A stretch of DNA of 21,711 bases from Flavobacteriales bacterium UBA5692 (GTDB taxonomy: Bacteria; Bacteroidota; Bacteroidia; Flavobacteriales_D; Sanyastnellaceae): positions 1 through 21,711 of the forward strand of contig DIHQ01000035.1 of assembly GCA_002420235.1 (NCBI GenBank), read 5' to 3'. This document shows positions 6,853 through 15,565 of the stretch, in pieces. Within the stretch, counting starts at the first letter, position 1, and each line of letters begins with the position of its first letter. A program made the translations under genes and the position numbers. The notes under the pieces are model-generated. The model saw only the letters and a program-made list of their open reading frames with translations, was not told the DNA's origin and made no database searches.

Positions 6853-8274
6853 ATGATGAAACGAACAAAAATTGTAGCCACGATGGGCCCTGCATGCGAC
6901 ACTGAGGAGCGATTGGAAGCTTTGATTGAAGCGGGCATGAATGTGGCACGGTTGAACTTTTCTCACGGTGAACACTCCATTCACGGGCAAACCATTGACA
7001 GTGTTCGGAGGGTGGATGAGCGACTAGGAACCCACACGGCATTGCTGGCAGATTTGCAGGGCCCAAAGTTACGCATCGGCGAACTCGAAGACGGCCAAAT
7101 CAATCTCATTCAAGGCGAGGAGTTAATCATTCGTACTGGAAAGGGGATAGGAATCTCAGGAGTTGTATATACAGACTACCTGAAGTTTGCCCGAGATGTT
7201 AAGGCTGGTGAACCGGTGCTCATGGACGATGGTAAAATTGAATTGCGCGTTTTGGAGACGGACGGGAAAGGCGAGGTTCGATGCGAGGTGGTATATGGAG
7301 GCATCCTAAAACCTCGAAAGGGCATCAACTTGCCGTCGACAGCCATCTCTCTTCCGTGCATCACAGAGAAGGATGCTGAGGACTTGGCATACGCCTTGGA
7401 GCAGGATGTGGACTGGGTCGGTTTATCCTTCGTGCGAAATGCCCGTGATATAGTCGAGCTCCGAGAGCGTATTCAGGCAGCGGGGAAGCATACTCGCATC
7501 GTTGCCAAGATTGAAAAGCCCGAGGCCCTTGAAGATCTCGTTGACATTTTGGAAGAAACAGATGCGGTGATGATTGCCCGCGGTGATTTAGGAGTGGAAA
7601 TACCCAAGCAAGAGGTTCCTCTCGTGCAGAAAGACATCATTCAGCGGTGTATGAAGATGGGTAAACCAGTTATCGTGGCAACTCAGCTGATGGAGTCCAT
7701 GATTGAGGCTTCGGTTCCAACTCGAGCGGAAGTCAATGACGTAGCCAACGCGGTTTTGGACGGCGCTGACGCAGTGATGCTCAGCGCGGAAACATCGGTG
7801 GGTGCTTATCCAGTTGAAGCCGTGACAGCCATGGCGGAAATCATCGAATCAATGGAGAGTCAGGATCACATGTATTACCACGAGAGACCGCCATTGAGCC
7901 CTGAGGACGATCGCTTCATTAGTGATAGCATGTGTTACAATGCCTGCCGATTAGCCAAACGGGTTAACGCCACCGCCATTGTGACCATGACCTTTTCGGG
8001 ATACACGGCGGTGAAGGTATCCAGTCAGCGTCCGAAGGCACACATCTTCATGTTCACAGCAAACAAACGAGTGTTGGCTCAAATGTCGCTGGTGTGGGGA
8101 GTTTACGCTTTCCCGTATTTGAAAATGGTGAGCACGGACCACACCATTGCTGACATCAAATTTGAGCTGACTAAAATGGGCGCAGTAAGTTCTGGTGACT
8201 TTGTGGTTCATTTGGCGAGCATGCCAATCGCGGATGCGGGCATGACGAACATGCTAAAGCTCAGCCAAGTCTAG
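6853..8274 (+). CDS. pyk: Pyruvate kinase
   Basis: Transfers phosphate from phosphoenolpyruvate to ADP, the last step of glycolysis. The 473-residue protein is full length: an N-terminal barrel half with RLNFSHG (33-39), the B-domain (about 70-170), then KIEKPEALED (219-228) with catalytic Lys219 and Glu221, IARGDLGVEIP (241-251) with Asp245, ATQLMESM (276-283) and LSAETSVGAYPVEAV (310-324), followed by the C-terminal domain. The common TQMLESM reads TQLMESM here, a mild swap. ATG codons at 6853 and 6856 are both possible starts. It is last in the acpP cluster; an 83-bp gap with a promoter-like box follows. Confidence 0.96.
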   Translation: MMKRTKIVATMGPACDTEERLEALIEAGMNVARLNFSHGEHSIHGQTIDSVRRVDERLGTHTALLADLQGPKLRIGELEDGQINLIQGEELIIRTGKGIGISGVVYTDYLKFARDVKAGEPVLMDDGKIELRVLETDGKGEVRCEVVYGGILKPRKGINLPSTAISLPCITEKDAEDLAYALEQDVDWVGLSFVRNARDIVELRERIQAAGKHTRIVAKIEKPEALEDLVDILEETDAVMIARGDLGVEIPKQEVPLVQKDIIQRCMKMGKPVIVATQLMESMIEASVPTRAEVNDVANAVLDGADAVMLSAETSVGAYPVEAVTAMAEIIESMESQDHMYYHERPPLSPEDDRFISDSMCYNACRLAKRVNATAIVTMTFSGYTAVKVSSQRPKAHIFMFTANKRVLAQMSLVWGVYAFPYLKMVSTDHTIADIKFELTKMGAVSSGDFVVHLASMPIADAGMTNMLKLSQV

Positions 8275-8295
8275 TTAAATCAAGGAGTTGGAATG

Positions 8296-8323
8296 TTGGT
8301 TGGCCGGGTCATTGCTATCTTCG
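8296..8323 (+). promoter_or_regulatory. Candidate promoter for ileS
   Basis: A TTG at 8296-8298 and TATCTTCG at 8316-8323 are separated by 17 bases, within the 17-23 described for Flavobacterium promoters (TTG ... TAnnTTTG). The -7 box has one mismatch. It ends 34 bp before the ileS ATG in the 83-bp gap after pyk. This is the only candidate in the window with both elements well placed apart from the one before recO. Confidence 0.42.
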
Positions 8324-8357
8324 CGACTTTGAAAACACCGTTTCGATCGCATTCGAT

Positions 8358-11300
8358 ATGAGCACTTCTACACCGCAACCGAACTTCCCTGAACGCGGCT
8401 ACTTAAATCTTACCAAGGTTGCTGACGAGACCCTCGCCAGTTGGGAACGGGACGGAACGTTTGAGAAAAGCATCGAGACACGTCCATCTGATAGGCCCTA
8501 CGTCTTTTTTGAAGGGCCACCTTCCGCCAATGGAAAGCCAGGGATACATCACGTGATGGCCCGTACAATCAAGGATATTTTTTGCCGATTTCGCACCCTG
8601 AGGGGTTACCGGGTTGAACGGAAAGCGGGCTGGGATACTCACGGATTACCAGTGGAATTGGGTGTGGAGAAGGAACTTGGAATTACGAAGGAGGACATTG
8701 GAGTCAAATTGACCGTGGAAGAGTACAACGAGGCCTGCAAGAAGGCTGTTATGCGTTACACGGATATCTGGAATGACCTAACCCGGAAAATGGGATATTG
8801 GGTTGATATGGATGAGCCCTACGTTACGTATGAAAACAAATACGTTGAAAGCGTATGGTGGTTGTTGAAGCAACTTGATGAGAAGGACTTATTGTACAAA
8901 GGATACACCATTCAACCATACAGCCCTGCGGCTGGGACGGGATTGAGTTCACACGAATTGAACCAGCCTGGGGCATATCGTGATGTCAAGGATACAGCAG
9001 TTGTTGCTCAATTCAAGGCATTGCCCGAGTGCAGTGCGCGTGTACTTGAACACGCCGGTCCTGAACATATAAAAGTCTATGGCCATTTGCCTGTGTATTT
9101 TTTGGCGTGGACGACAACGCCGTGGACGCTGCCTTCGAATACGGCATTGACAGTTGGTCCAGAAATTACGTACGTTTTGGTTGCTACCAAGAATCGTTAC
9201 ACGGATGAGCCTGGATTGGTGGTGTTGGCTGAGGATTTGATGTCCAAGCATTTTGGTGGAAATAAAGCGCCGGGACACGAATTAATTGCCCGCATTAGCG
9301 GTGCAGATTTGTGTGGTGCGCGTTACGAGCAACTTCTAGATTGGGCCGAACCTATGTATGGAGTTAGTGAGGCGTTTCGAATCATTCCAGGTGATTTTGT
9401 TACCACTGATGACGGGACCGGTATTGTTCATACGGCACCCACTTTTGGTGCGGATGATGCGCGGGTAGCGTCAGCTGCGGGTGTGCCTGCGATGCTCATA
9501 GATGACGGCACAGGTCAAGGGGTCCCCTTGGTGGACTTACAGGGCCGTATTCGCGCTGGAGTCGGTCCACTCGCTGGACGTTACGTGAAGGAGGAGTACT
9601 ATGATGAGAGTGAGGCCCCAGAACGTTCGGTGGATGTAGAAATTGCCATTGATTTGAAGGGAAAAGGACTCGCCTTCTTGGTCGAGAAATATGAACACAA
9701 TTACCCCCATTGCTGGCGAACGGATAAGCCGGTCCTCTATTACCCTCTTGATAGTTGGTTTATTCGTGCTACAGCTGTGAAAGAACAGATGCAATCGCGC
9801 AACAAAACCATTCGCTGGAAACCTACTAGCACCGGATCTGGTCGGTTTGGCAAGTGGCTAGAAAACCTGAATGATTGGAATCTCAGCCGTTCGCGATTTT
9901 GGGGCATTCCCATTCCCATCTGGTCCACCGCGGACGGAAGTGAGCGAAGGTGTATTGGCTCTGTGGAAGAGCTGAAATATGCTTGTTCAGAAGCTGTAGA
10001 AGCTGGCCTTATGGAAGACAACCCCTTCGAGGCCTTCGCTCCCGGCGACATGTCTATGTCCAATTACGAGCGGTTTGACTTGCACAAGCACGTCGTAGAT
10101 CGCATCAAGCTTAAAGCCTCCGACGGGCGCCCGATGCACAGAGAGCCCGACTTGATTGACGTCTGGTTCGACAGTGGGGCAATGCCCTATGCGCAGTGGC
10201 ACTATCCCTTTGAGAACAAGGATAAAATTGATGGTGGTCAGTCTTACCCTGCAGATTTCATTGCGGAGGGCGTAGACCAAACACGGGGTTGGTTTTACAC
10301 CTTGCACGCTATCGCGACAATGGTTTTTGATTCTGTTGCTTTCAAAAATGTGATAAGTAATGGGTTAGTGCTCGACAAGGACGGTCAGAAAATGTCGAAA
10401 CGGCTGGGGAATACTATTGATCCCTTCGAGACCTTGGATAAATATGGTCCCGACGCGACCCGGTGGTATATGATTTCTAATTCCCAGCCGTGGGATAACC
10501 TCAAATTTGATGTGGACGGTATCACGGAAGTCCAGCGTAAGTTCTTCGGCACATTGCATAACACGTACAACTTTTTAGCATTGTATGCGAACATTGACGG
10601 TTTTATTGGAGGCAGGGAAATTTTGCCCATTGTCAACCGTCCGGAAATCGACCGGTGGGTGTTATCACGTCTAAACTCTTTGATTCTGGAGGTAACGCAA
10701 GCATACGAGGGACTCGAACCTACTAAAGCGGCCCGTAAAATCCAGTCATTCGCCATCGACGATCTATCCAATTGGCACGTACGCCAGTCACGTCGCCGGT
10801 TTTGGAAAGGCGAAATGAGTGCGGATAAAAGAAGTGCTTACGAGACTTTGCATACCTGTCTGCGGGTTTTGTCGGTGCTGATTTCACCAATTGCGCCATT
10901 TTATGCCGACCGACTGTTCCGGGATCTGACGGGTACTGAAGAATCCGTGCACCTCGCCACATTCCCTGAGGTGGATGAAGAATGCATCGATACTGAATTG
11001 GAGGCACGTATGGAGCTCGCTCAGCAAATTAGTTCCCAAGTGCTGTCTCTCCGTAAGAGGGAGCGGTTGCGCGTTCGTCAACCCTTGCGCCGTGTTTTGG
11101 TGCCGGTATTGAATGAGCAGATGGTTAGCCGGATTGAGACCATGGCGTCCCTTATTAAAGGAGAAGTTAACGTCAAGGCAATTGAAGTAGTCCGGGACGG
11201 AGATAATACGGAAGTTTCCATTGTTAAGCGCGTGAAACCAGACTTCAAGGCACTTGGCCCCAAATTTGGCAAACGCATGAAAGACGTAGCTGCAGCGGTG

Positions 11301-11753
11301 AATGCTATGGATGAACATGAGATTGCATTGTTGGAGAGAGAAGGGCGGGTAGCGCTGTCTCCTGAAGACGGAAAAGGCGAAGCGTTTGTTGAGGTATCGG
11401 AGGTGGAAATTTTTACCGACGATGTCCCTGGTTGGTTGGTCTCAAGCGTGAACGGAGTTACGGTGGCCTTGGATATCAGTTTAGACGATGCTTTGAAGGG
11501 AGAAGGAATTGCTCGAGAATTAGTGAATCGGGTCCAAAATATGCGAAAAGATGCTGGTCTCGAAGTAACGGATCGGATCTCTTTAACTGTGGAAGCGGCA
11601 CCTAAGGTCGAAGCTGTGATGAAGGACAATTTGGACTATATTGCTGACGAGACGTTGGCGAATGAGGTGCGCTGGGAGACCATTCCTGGTGCGGATAAGA
11701 TTGAATTGAGCGAAGGCATCAACGTGGCCTTGGAAGTGACAAAACAGGATTAA
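8358..11753 (+). CDS. ileS: Isoleucyl-tRNA synthetase
   Basis: Charges tRNA-Ile and edits mis-activated valine. The 1131-residue class I synthetase has the HIGH-equivalent PGIHHV at 61-66 (within PPSANGKPGIHH), the editing-domain region TTTPWTLPSNTALTVGP (about 250-266) and GDGTGIVHTAPTFGADD-like residues, the DVWFDSG motif, and KMSKR at 678-682. Its C-terminal region (LRKRERLRVRQPLRRVLVPV) is the long form typical of Bacteroidota and of the eukaryote-like type 2 enzymes; that class is known for low sensitivity to mupirocin, but resistance here is inference only. Start ATG at 8358. The DksA-like gene follows after 12 bp. Confidence 0.97.
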   Translation: MSTSTPQPNFPERGYLNLTKVADETLASWERDGTFEKSIETRPSDRPYVFFEGPPSANGKPGIHHVMARTIKDIFCRFRTLRGYRVERKAGWDTHGLPVELGVEKELGITKEDIGVKLTVEEYNEACKKAVMRYTDIWNDLTRKMGYWVDMDEPYVTYENKYVESVWWLLKQLDEKDLLYKGYTIQPYSPAAGTGLSSHELNQPGAYRDVKDTAVVAQFKALPECSARVLEHAGPEHIKVYGHLPVYFLAWTTTPWTLPSNTALTVGPEITYVLVATKNRYTDEPGLVVLAEDLMSKHFGGNKAPGHELIARISGADLCGARYEQLLDWAEPMYGVSEAFRIIPGDFVTTDDGTGIVHTAPTFGADDARVASAAGVPAMLIDDGTGQGVPLVDLQGRIRAGVGPLAGRYVKEEYYDESEAPERSVDVEIAIDLKGKGLAFLVEKYEHNYPHCWRTDKPVLYYPLDSWFIRATAVKEQMQSRNKTIRWKPTSTGSGRFGKWLENLNDWNLSRSRFWGIPIPIWSTADGSERRCIGSVEELKYACSEAVEAGLMEDNPFEAFAPGDMSMSNYERFDLHKHVVDRIKLKASDGRPMHREPDLIDVWFDSGAMPYAQWHYPFENKDKIDGGQSYPADFIAEGVDQTRGWFYTLHAIATMVFDSVAFKNVISNGLVLDKDGQKMSKRLGNTIDPFETLDKYGPDATRWYMISNSQPWDNLKFDVDGITEVQRKFFGTLHNTYNFLALYANIDGFIGGREILPIVNRPEIDRWVLSRLNSLILEVTQAYEGLEPTKAARKIQSFAIDDLSNWHVRQSRRRFWKGEMSADKRSAYETLHTCLRVLSVLISPIAPFYADRLFRDLTGTEESVHLATFPEVDEECIDTELEARMELAQQISSQVLSLRKRERLRVRQPLRRVLVPVLNEQMVSRIETMASLIKGEVNVKAIEVVRDGDNTEVSIVKRVKPDFKALGPKFGKRMKDVAAAVNAMDEHEIALLEREGRVALSPEDGKGEAFVEVSEVEIFTDDVPGWLVSSVNGVTVALDISLDDALKGEGIARELVNRVQNMRKDAGLEVTDRISLTVEAAPKVEAVMKDNLDYIADETLANEVRWETIPGADKIELSEGINVALEVTKQD

Positions 11754-11765
11754 ATAAAGACCGTT

Positions 11766-12137
11766 ATGGCAGAGACACGCTATTCGGATACCGATTTGCA
11801 GGAGTTCCAAACATTGATTGAGGAAAAGTTGGCTGTGGCCCGTGAGAACTACGATGAACTCCAACGTGCTTTATCGCACAGCGACGATAATACGACAGAT
11901 GATACCGCTCCTACTTTTAAAATGATGGAGGATGGATCTGAAACCATGAGCCGAGAGGAGACTGCACAGCTGGCTGCACGTCAGCAGAAGTTTATTGTTA
12001 GCCTCGAGAACGCGCTTCTGCGCATCAAGAACAAGACTTACGGCATTTGCCGGGTGACGGGTAAACTTATACCTAAGGCTCGGCTTCGATTGGTGCCTCA
12101 TGCAACGATGTCCATCGAAGCAAAAAATAAGCAGTAA
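11766..12137 (+). CDS. TraR/DksA-family protein without the zinc-finger cysteines
   Basis: The 123-residue protein has the DksA-like layout: an N-terminal coiled-coil hairpin (about 8-88, with acidic residues at its tip around 40-60) and a C-terminal globular part, residues 92-118 (YGICRVTGKLIPKARL onward). In DksA the globular part binds zinc through four cysteines; here only Cys95 remains, so zinc binding is unlikely. In Flavobacteria the same cysteine-poor form is commonly found at this position, so this is a lineage form rather than damage. A role as an RNA-polymerase secondary-channel factor is inferred from the fold and not shown. It sits 12 bp after ileS and 8 bp before lspA, almost certainly in one transcript. 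Confidence 0.85.
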   Translation: MAETRYSDTDLQEFQTLIEEKLAVARENYDELQRALSHSDDNTTDDTAPTFKMMEDGSETMSREETAQLAARQQKFIVSLENALLRIKNKTYGICRVTGKLIPKARLRLVPHATMSIEAKNKQ

Positions 12138-12145
12138 GAAACTCC

Positions 12146-12760
12146 TTGAGAACACCACGTACACTATTAGGTTGGGTTCTGGCAGTTGTGGTCCCCGTGT
12201 TGGTTGCAGATCAATGCCTGAAGGTTTGGGTCAAATTGAATTTTTCATTGGGAGAGCGCATGACCTTTATTCCAGGGTTGTTGGAATTGCAGTTTATTGA
12301 AAACGAAGGCATGGCTTTCGGCTGGGCCCTGCCTGGGATAGCGGGCAAGTTGGTTTTGACCGGATTCCGATTGTTTGCGACGGTGGGTATCGGGTTTTAC
12401 ATTAAGAAACTCATTGATTCTAATGCACATCGTGGCTTTTTATTCTGCCTGGCATTCATATGGGCCGGAGCGATTGGCAACATTATTGATAGCGCCTTCT
12501 ATGGTCAGTTGTTCACTGCGAGCCATTGGGGCATTATTGCCGAATGGGCAGGGGAAGGATATGCACCATTTATGATGGGCCATGTGGTTGACATGTTTCA
12601 CTTCACTGTTCGTTGGCCTTCGAGATTCCCCATTGAATCCTTAGCCAACCACGAGGTGTTTCCTCCAATTTGGAACCTGGCAGATGCTGCAATTTCATGC
12701 GGCGTCATCGCAATATTAATCCGTCAGCGGGCCTTCTTAGCTGAAGAAGCAACGGCCTGA
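12146..12760 (+). CDS. lspA: Lipoprotein signal peptidase (signal peptidase II), TTG start
   Basis: Inner-membrane aspartyl protease that removes the signal peptide of prolipoproteins after lipid attachment; GldH in this window is a plausible client. The 204 residues include DQCLKVWVK near the first helix, FIENEGMAFG (50-59), GAIGNIIDS (108-116), and the catalytic aspartates in GHVVDMFHF (Asp149) and NLADAAIS (Asp180). The loop between GNIID and VVD is about 30 residues, longer than in E. coli, as is usual in Bacteroidota. An in-frame stop lies 16 bp upstream and no ATG precedes the first helix, so TTG 12146 is the best start. Its stop is 1 bp from that of ispG on the other strand. Confidence 0.94.
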   Translation: MRTPRTLLGWVLAVVVPVLVADQCLKVWVKLNFSLGERMTFIPGLLELQFIENEGMAFGWALPGIAGKLVLTGFRLFATVGIGFYIKKLIDSNAHRGFLFCLAFIWAGAIGNIIDSAFYGQLFTASHWGIIAEWAGEGYAPFMMGHVVDMFHFTVRWPSRFPIESLANHEVFPPIWNLADAAISCGVIAILIRQRAFLAEEATA

Positions 12761-12761
12761 T

Positions 12762-14699
12762 TCAATCCTGCGCCACAGGTTCAACCCAATCACCGTGGCT
12801 CCGTATCAATTCGATGAGTGCGTCAACTGCCCGATCTTCAGGGACGTTCTTCTCAACGACTTCTTTTTCCTTGTATAGGTTGATCTTGCCTGGCCCTGTG
12901 CCGACGTACCCGTAGTCGGCATCGGCCATTTCTCCCGGTCCGTTGACTATACACCCCATGATACCAATTTTGATGCCCTTTAGGTGGGAGGTGACATTTC
13001 GAATTTTCGCAGTGGTCTCTTGTAAATCAAACAAGGTACGGCCACAGCTTGGGCAGCTGATATATTCTGTTTTGGAGATGCGCGTGCGAGTGGCTTGTAA
13101 AATTCCAAATGCTGTTGAATTTCGAAGCTGCAACGGCAAGCCTTGCCCCTCAATCCAAATCCCATCTCCAAATCCATCTAGCAGAGGCGACCCTACATCA
13201 GTGGCGGCGTAAAGCTGGAATCGATCCGTGTCTAAATTGTCAAATGTTCTTCGCAAGATGACCGGCACATCGCAATCGGCAGCATCCAATGCCATACAAG
13301 CAGCTCGCAATTCGGACATGGCATGCTGCGTTGTCGCTTCTAGGATTAGAATGGTTTGGTTGCTATTTTGAATGCGCGTGACAAAGTCATCCGTGAGATC
13401 GTCTATTCGTACTCGTACGAAATGCCATTCGGCAGGGTGACTCTCAATCCATTCGTTGGCCTGCCAAACGGGATAATGGCGCGTTCGATTTTGCCACTGT
13501 TCTGCGTCTTGTAAAACGGCTAATGTGCCAGGTAATTCGAAGGTAATTGTCTCGGATCCAGCGTAAATGAAGTCGCAGGCAAAGTCATCAAGGTTCCATT
13601 TGTCGAGTGGTACAGAGTATCTATATCCGCAACCGTAGAGCTTGGCCTCGGTTATAGGTCCAGGCCTCAAGTCGTGGACTACACGCGGCACTTGTTTGCC
13701 GCCCAACCCTGCAGCTTCTCTTGAAGATCGCCGAGAATAGCTGTACGGATCGAATGATAGGGGAACGGCACGTTGCTTGGTGTGAGGGCGATTGTCGTAG
13801 CGTTCCACTAGCATGCGGGCCACCGGCAATTCGGCTTCAGGAGCTTCGGTCAAAGAAACGCGTATGGTATCGCCCAGCCCGTCCTCAAGTAACGCTCCGA
13901 TGCCCACGGCACTTTTTATTCGACCGTCCTCGCCATCTCCCGCTTCTGTCACCCCAAGGTGCAGAGGGTAGTTCATGCCTTCTGCATCCATACTGGCCAC
14001 AAGCAGTCGATAGGCTTGCACCATAACCTGTGGGTTGGAGGCCTTCATGCTTATTACCAAATCGTGGTAGTCGTTGTCGCGGCAAATCCTCAAGAATTCC
14101 ATGGCGCTTTCCACCATGCCTTTCGGGGTGTCTCCGTAACGACTCATGATCCGATCTGACAACGAGCCGTGGTTGGTTCCTATGCGCATGGCCCGCCCCA
14201 ATGCTTTGCACTTAAGTACGAGCGGTGTAAATCGTTTGCGTATGCGCTGGAGCTCCTCCGCGTATGTTTCATCGGTGTATTCGATATCCAAGAATCGTTT
14301 CTTGTCTGCATAATTGCCCGGGTTGACCCGTATTTTTTCCACATGATCAGCAGCAATTTCGGCGGCATTGGGGGTGAAATGGATATCAGCCACGAGGGGT
14401 ATTTCATGTCCCTTGTCGTGTAAGGCCTCCGCAATGGTTTTCAAGGCCTCTGCTTCCTTTTTGGAAGGCGCGGTAATTCTAACCAATTCACATCCAGCGT
14501 CGATCATGCGTTCGCTTTCGGCAACTGTTTTGTCGATGTCCATGGTGTCAGCAGTGGTCATCGATTGAATGCGCAACGGAGCATCTCCACCGAGCGTCAA
14601 CTTTCCAACCCGAACCTGATAAGAGGAGCGACGCCGGTAGTTGAACCAATCGACGGTATTCAGGTGTGGCGTCGCCTCGGTTGTTTGATCTTGACTCAT
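12762..14699 (-). CDS. ispG: 4-hydroxy-3-methylbut-2-en-1-yl diphosphate synthase, long form
   Basis: Converts methylerythritol cyclodiphosphate to HMBPP in the MEP isoprenoid pathway, using a [4Fe-4S] cluster. The 645-residue protein is the long type seen in Bacteroidota, Chlamydiae and plants: an N-terminal TIM barrel (to about 290), an inserted extra domain (about 300-530), and the cluster domain with CPSC (Cys549, Cys552) and GCIVNGPGE (Cys583 and the conserved Glu). Start ATG at 14697-14699. The gene is alone on its strand, tail to tail with lspA (1 bp) and divergent from recO (93 bp). A weak TTACTTTA box on the minus strand at 14716-14723 lies 16 bp upstream of the start and may be its promoter. 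Confidence 0.96.
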   Translation of the reverse strand: MSQDQTTEATPHLNTVDWFNYRRRSSYQVRVGKLTLGGDAPLRIQSMTTADTMDIDKTVAESERMIDAGCELVRITAPSKKEAEALKTIAEALHDKGHEIPLVADIHFTPNAAEIAADHVEKIRVNPGNYADKKRFLDIEYTDETYAEELQRIRKRFTPLVLKCKALGRAMRIGTNHGSLSDRIMSRYGDTPKGMVESAMEFLRICRDNDYHDLVISMKASNPQVMVQAYRLLVASMDAEGMNYPLHLGVTEAGDGEDGRIKSAVGIGALLEDGLGDTIRVSLTEAPEAELPVARMLVERYDNRPHTKQRAVPLSFDPYSYSRRSSREAAGLGGKQVPRVVHDLRPGPITEAKLYGCGYRYSVPLDKWNLDDFACDFIYAGSETITFELPGTLAVLQDAEQWQNRTRHYPVWQANEWIESHPAEWHFVRVRIDDLTDDFVTRIQNSNQTILILEATTQHAMSELRAACMALDAADCDVPVILRRTFDNLDTDRFQLYAATDVGSPLLDGFGDGIWIEGQGLPLQLRNSTAFGILQATRTRISKTEYISCPSCGRTLFDLQETTAKIRNVTSHLKGIKIGIMGCIVNGPGEMADADYGYVGTGPGKINLYKEKEVVEKNVPEDRAVDALIELIRSHGDWVEPVAQD

Positions 14700-14743
14700 G
14701 TTTCGAACGCTCTGCTAAAGTAACCTTAATCGTTGCTTTTTTG

Positions 14744-14777
14744 TTGGGTCTGCTAGTGCCTATTGTAAATTCGTTTG
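14744..14777 (+). promoter_or_regulatory. Candidate promoter for recO
   Basis: TTG at 14744-14746 and TTCGTTTG at 14770-14777 are 23 bases apart, at the upper end of the described spacing; the -7 box has one mismatch to TAnnTTTG. It ends 15 bp before the ATG at 14793, which also argues for that ATG over the upstream TTG at 14775, since the TTG would lie inside the box. Confidence 0.4.
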
Positions 14778-14792
14778 GTTAAAGATTCCCCA

Positions 14793-15518
14793 ATGGCTGA
14801 ATCGATTTCCATAGACTGTGAACCTTGCATTGTGCTGTCTGTGATTCCATACAACGACGGCCGCCGCGTGGTTCGTGTATTGGGTGAGACCTTGGGAACG
14901 GTTGCGTTGTGGGTGACTGAAGGACGAGGAAAAAATCGAAGAGTAGGGAAATGGCATCCCGGCGCGATACTGGAGCTCAGAGGTGTTAGCCGCAAAGGAT
15001 CAGAAGGGCTTGTGCGTTTTAAGGAAGCAAGGAGAACACATATTCCAGTGACCATGTTTCATGACGCACGAAAGAGCGCCGTCGCGTTTTTTTTGTGTGA
15101 ATTGGTGGGCAATTTGTTTCCTGAAGAAATTGCCCATCCAGAAGTTTACGCGGTGTTTTGCGGTGCGCTTAAACGGATTGAGAAAGAAGAAAAAGTTGGT
15201 TGGATTCATGCGGAGTTCATGGGACAATTGATTGCTCTAATGGGCCTCACTCCGGCACCTTCACCCATGAATGGAGCGGATGTATTGGATTTACAATCGG
15301 GTGAATGGAAGCACGCCATGGGAACCGTGCGGGATCATTTGCCACCTCCCGTGTCCCATTGGTTTATGGCACTTACAAGTGATTCACCACGCGGTTTTAC
15401 CGCGTCGATTTCTCAGCGAAAAGAATTGATAAAGGGTCAGTTGCAGTACCTTGGCCATCAGCTCGGGGGACTTCGCGAAATCAAGAGTTATGAAGTGCTT
15501 GAGCAGGTATTTGTTTAG
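14793..15518 (+). CDS. recO: DNA repair protein RecO
   Basis: RecO helps RecF/RecR load RecA on gapped DNA covered by SSB. The 241-residue product has the RecO plan: an N-terminal OB-fold (about 8-78, starting CIVLSVIPYNDGRRVVRVLG with a basic patch GRGKNRR), then a helical domain (VAFFLCELVGNLF onward) and a C-terminal tail. Sequence is divergent, as is normal for RecO, and no cysteine-rich zinc motif is visible. The frame could open at TTG 14775, but ATG 14793 is preferred: it gives the usual start just before the OB-fold and follows the promoter-like box by 15 bp. Confidence 0.82.
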   Translation: MAESISIDCEPCIVLSVIPYNDGRRVVRVLGETLGTVALWVTEGRGKNRRVGKWHPGAILELRGVSRKGSEGLVRFKEARRTHIPVTMFHDARKSAVAFFLCELVGNLFPEEIAHPEVYAVFCGALKRIEKEEKVGWIHAEFMGQLIALMGLTPAPSPMNGADVLDLQSGEWKHAMGTVRDHLPPPVSHWFMALTSDSPRGFTASISQRKELIKGQLQYLGHQLGGLREIKSYEVLEQVFV

Positions 15519-15542
15519 TGTAAGATGGAATAATTTTGGCTT

Positions 15543-15550
15543 GATATTTG
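15543..15550 (+). promoter_or_regulatory. Candidate -7 box for the TonB-dependent receptor
   Basis: GATATTTG, followed by CC, matches TAnnTTTG at seven of eight positions and ends 15 bp before ATG 15566, the same distance as the box before recO. No clear TTG lies at the expected -33 spacing. The box would allow the receptor to be expressed separately from recO. Confidence 0.33.
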
Positions 15551-15565
15551 CCGTCAAGGGCAACC

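Noticed and set aside
11078..11629. Minus-strand ORF of 183 residues inside ileS
   Set aside because: Lies entirely opposite a certain gene; the Ser/Thr/Pro/Arg-rich composition is the usual antisense shadow.
12762..14699. Length of IspG (645 residues) as a fusion protein
   Set aside because: The long form with an inserted domain is normal for Bacteroidota and plants.
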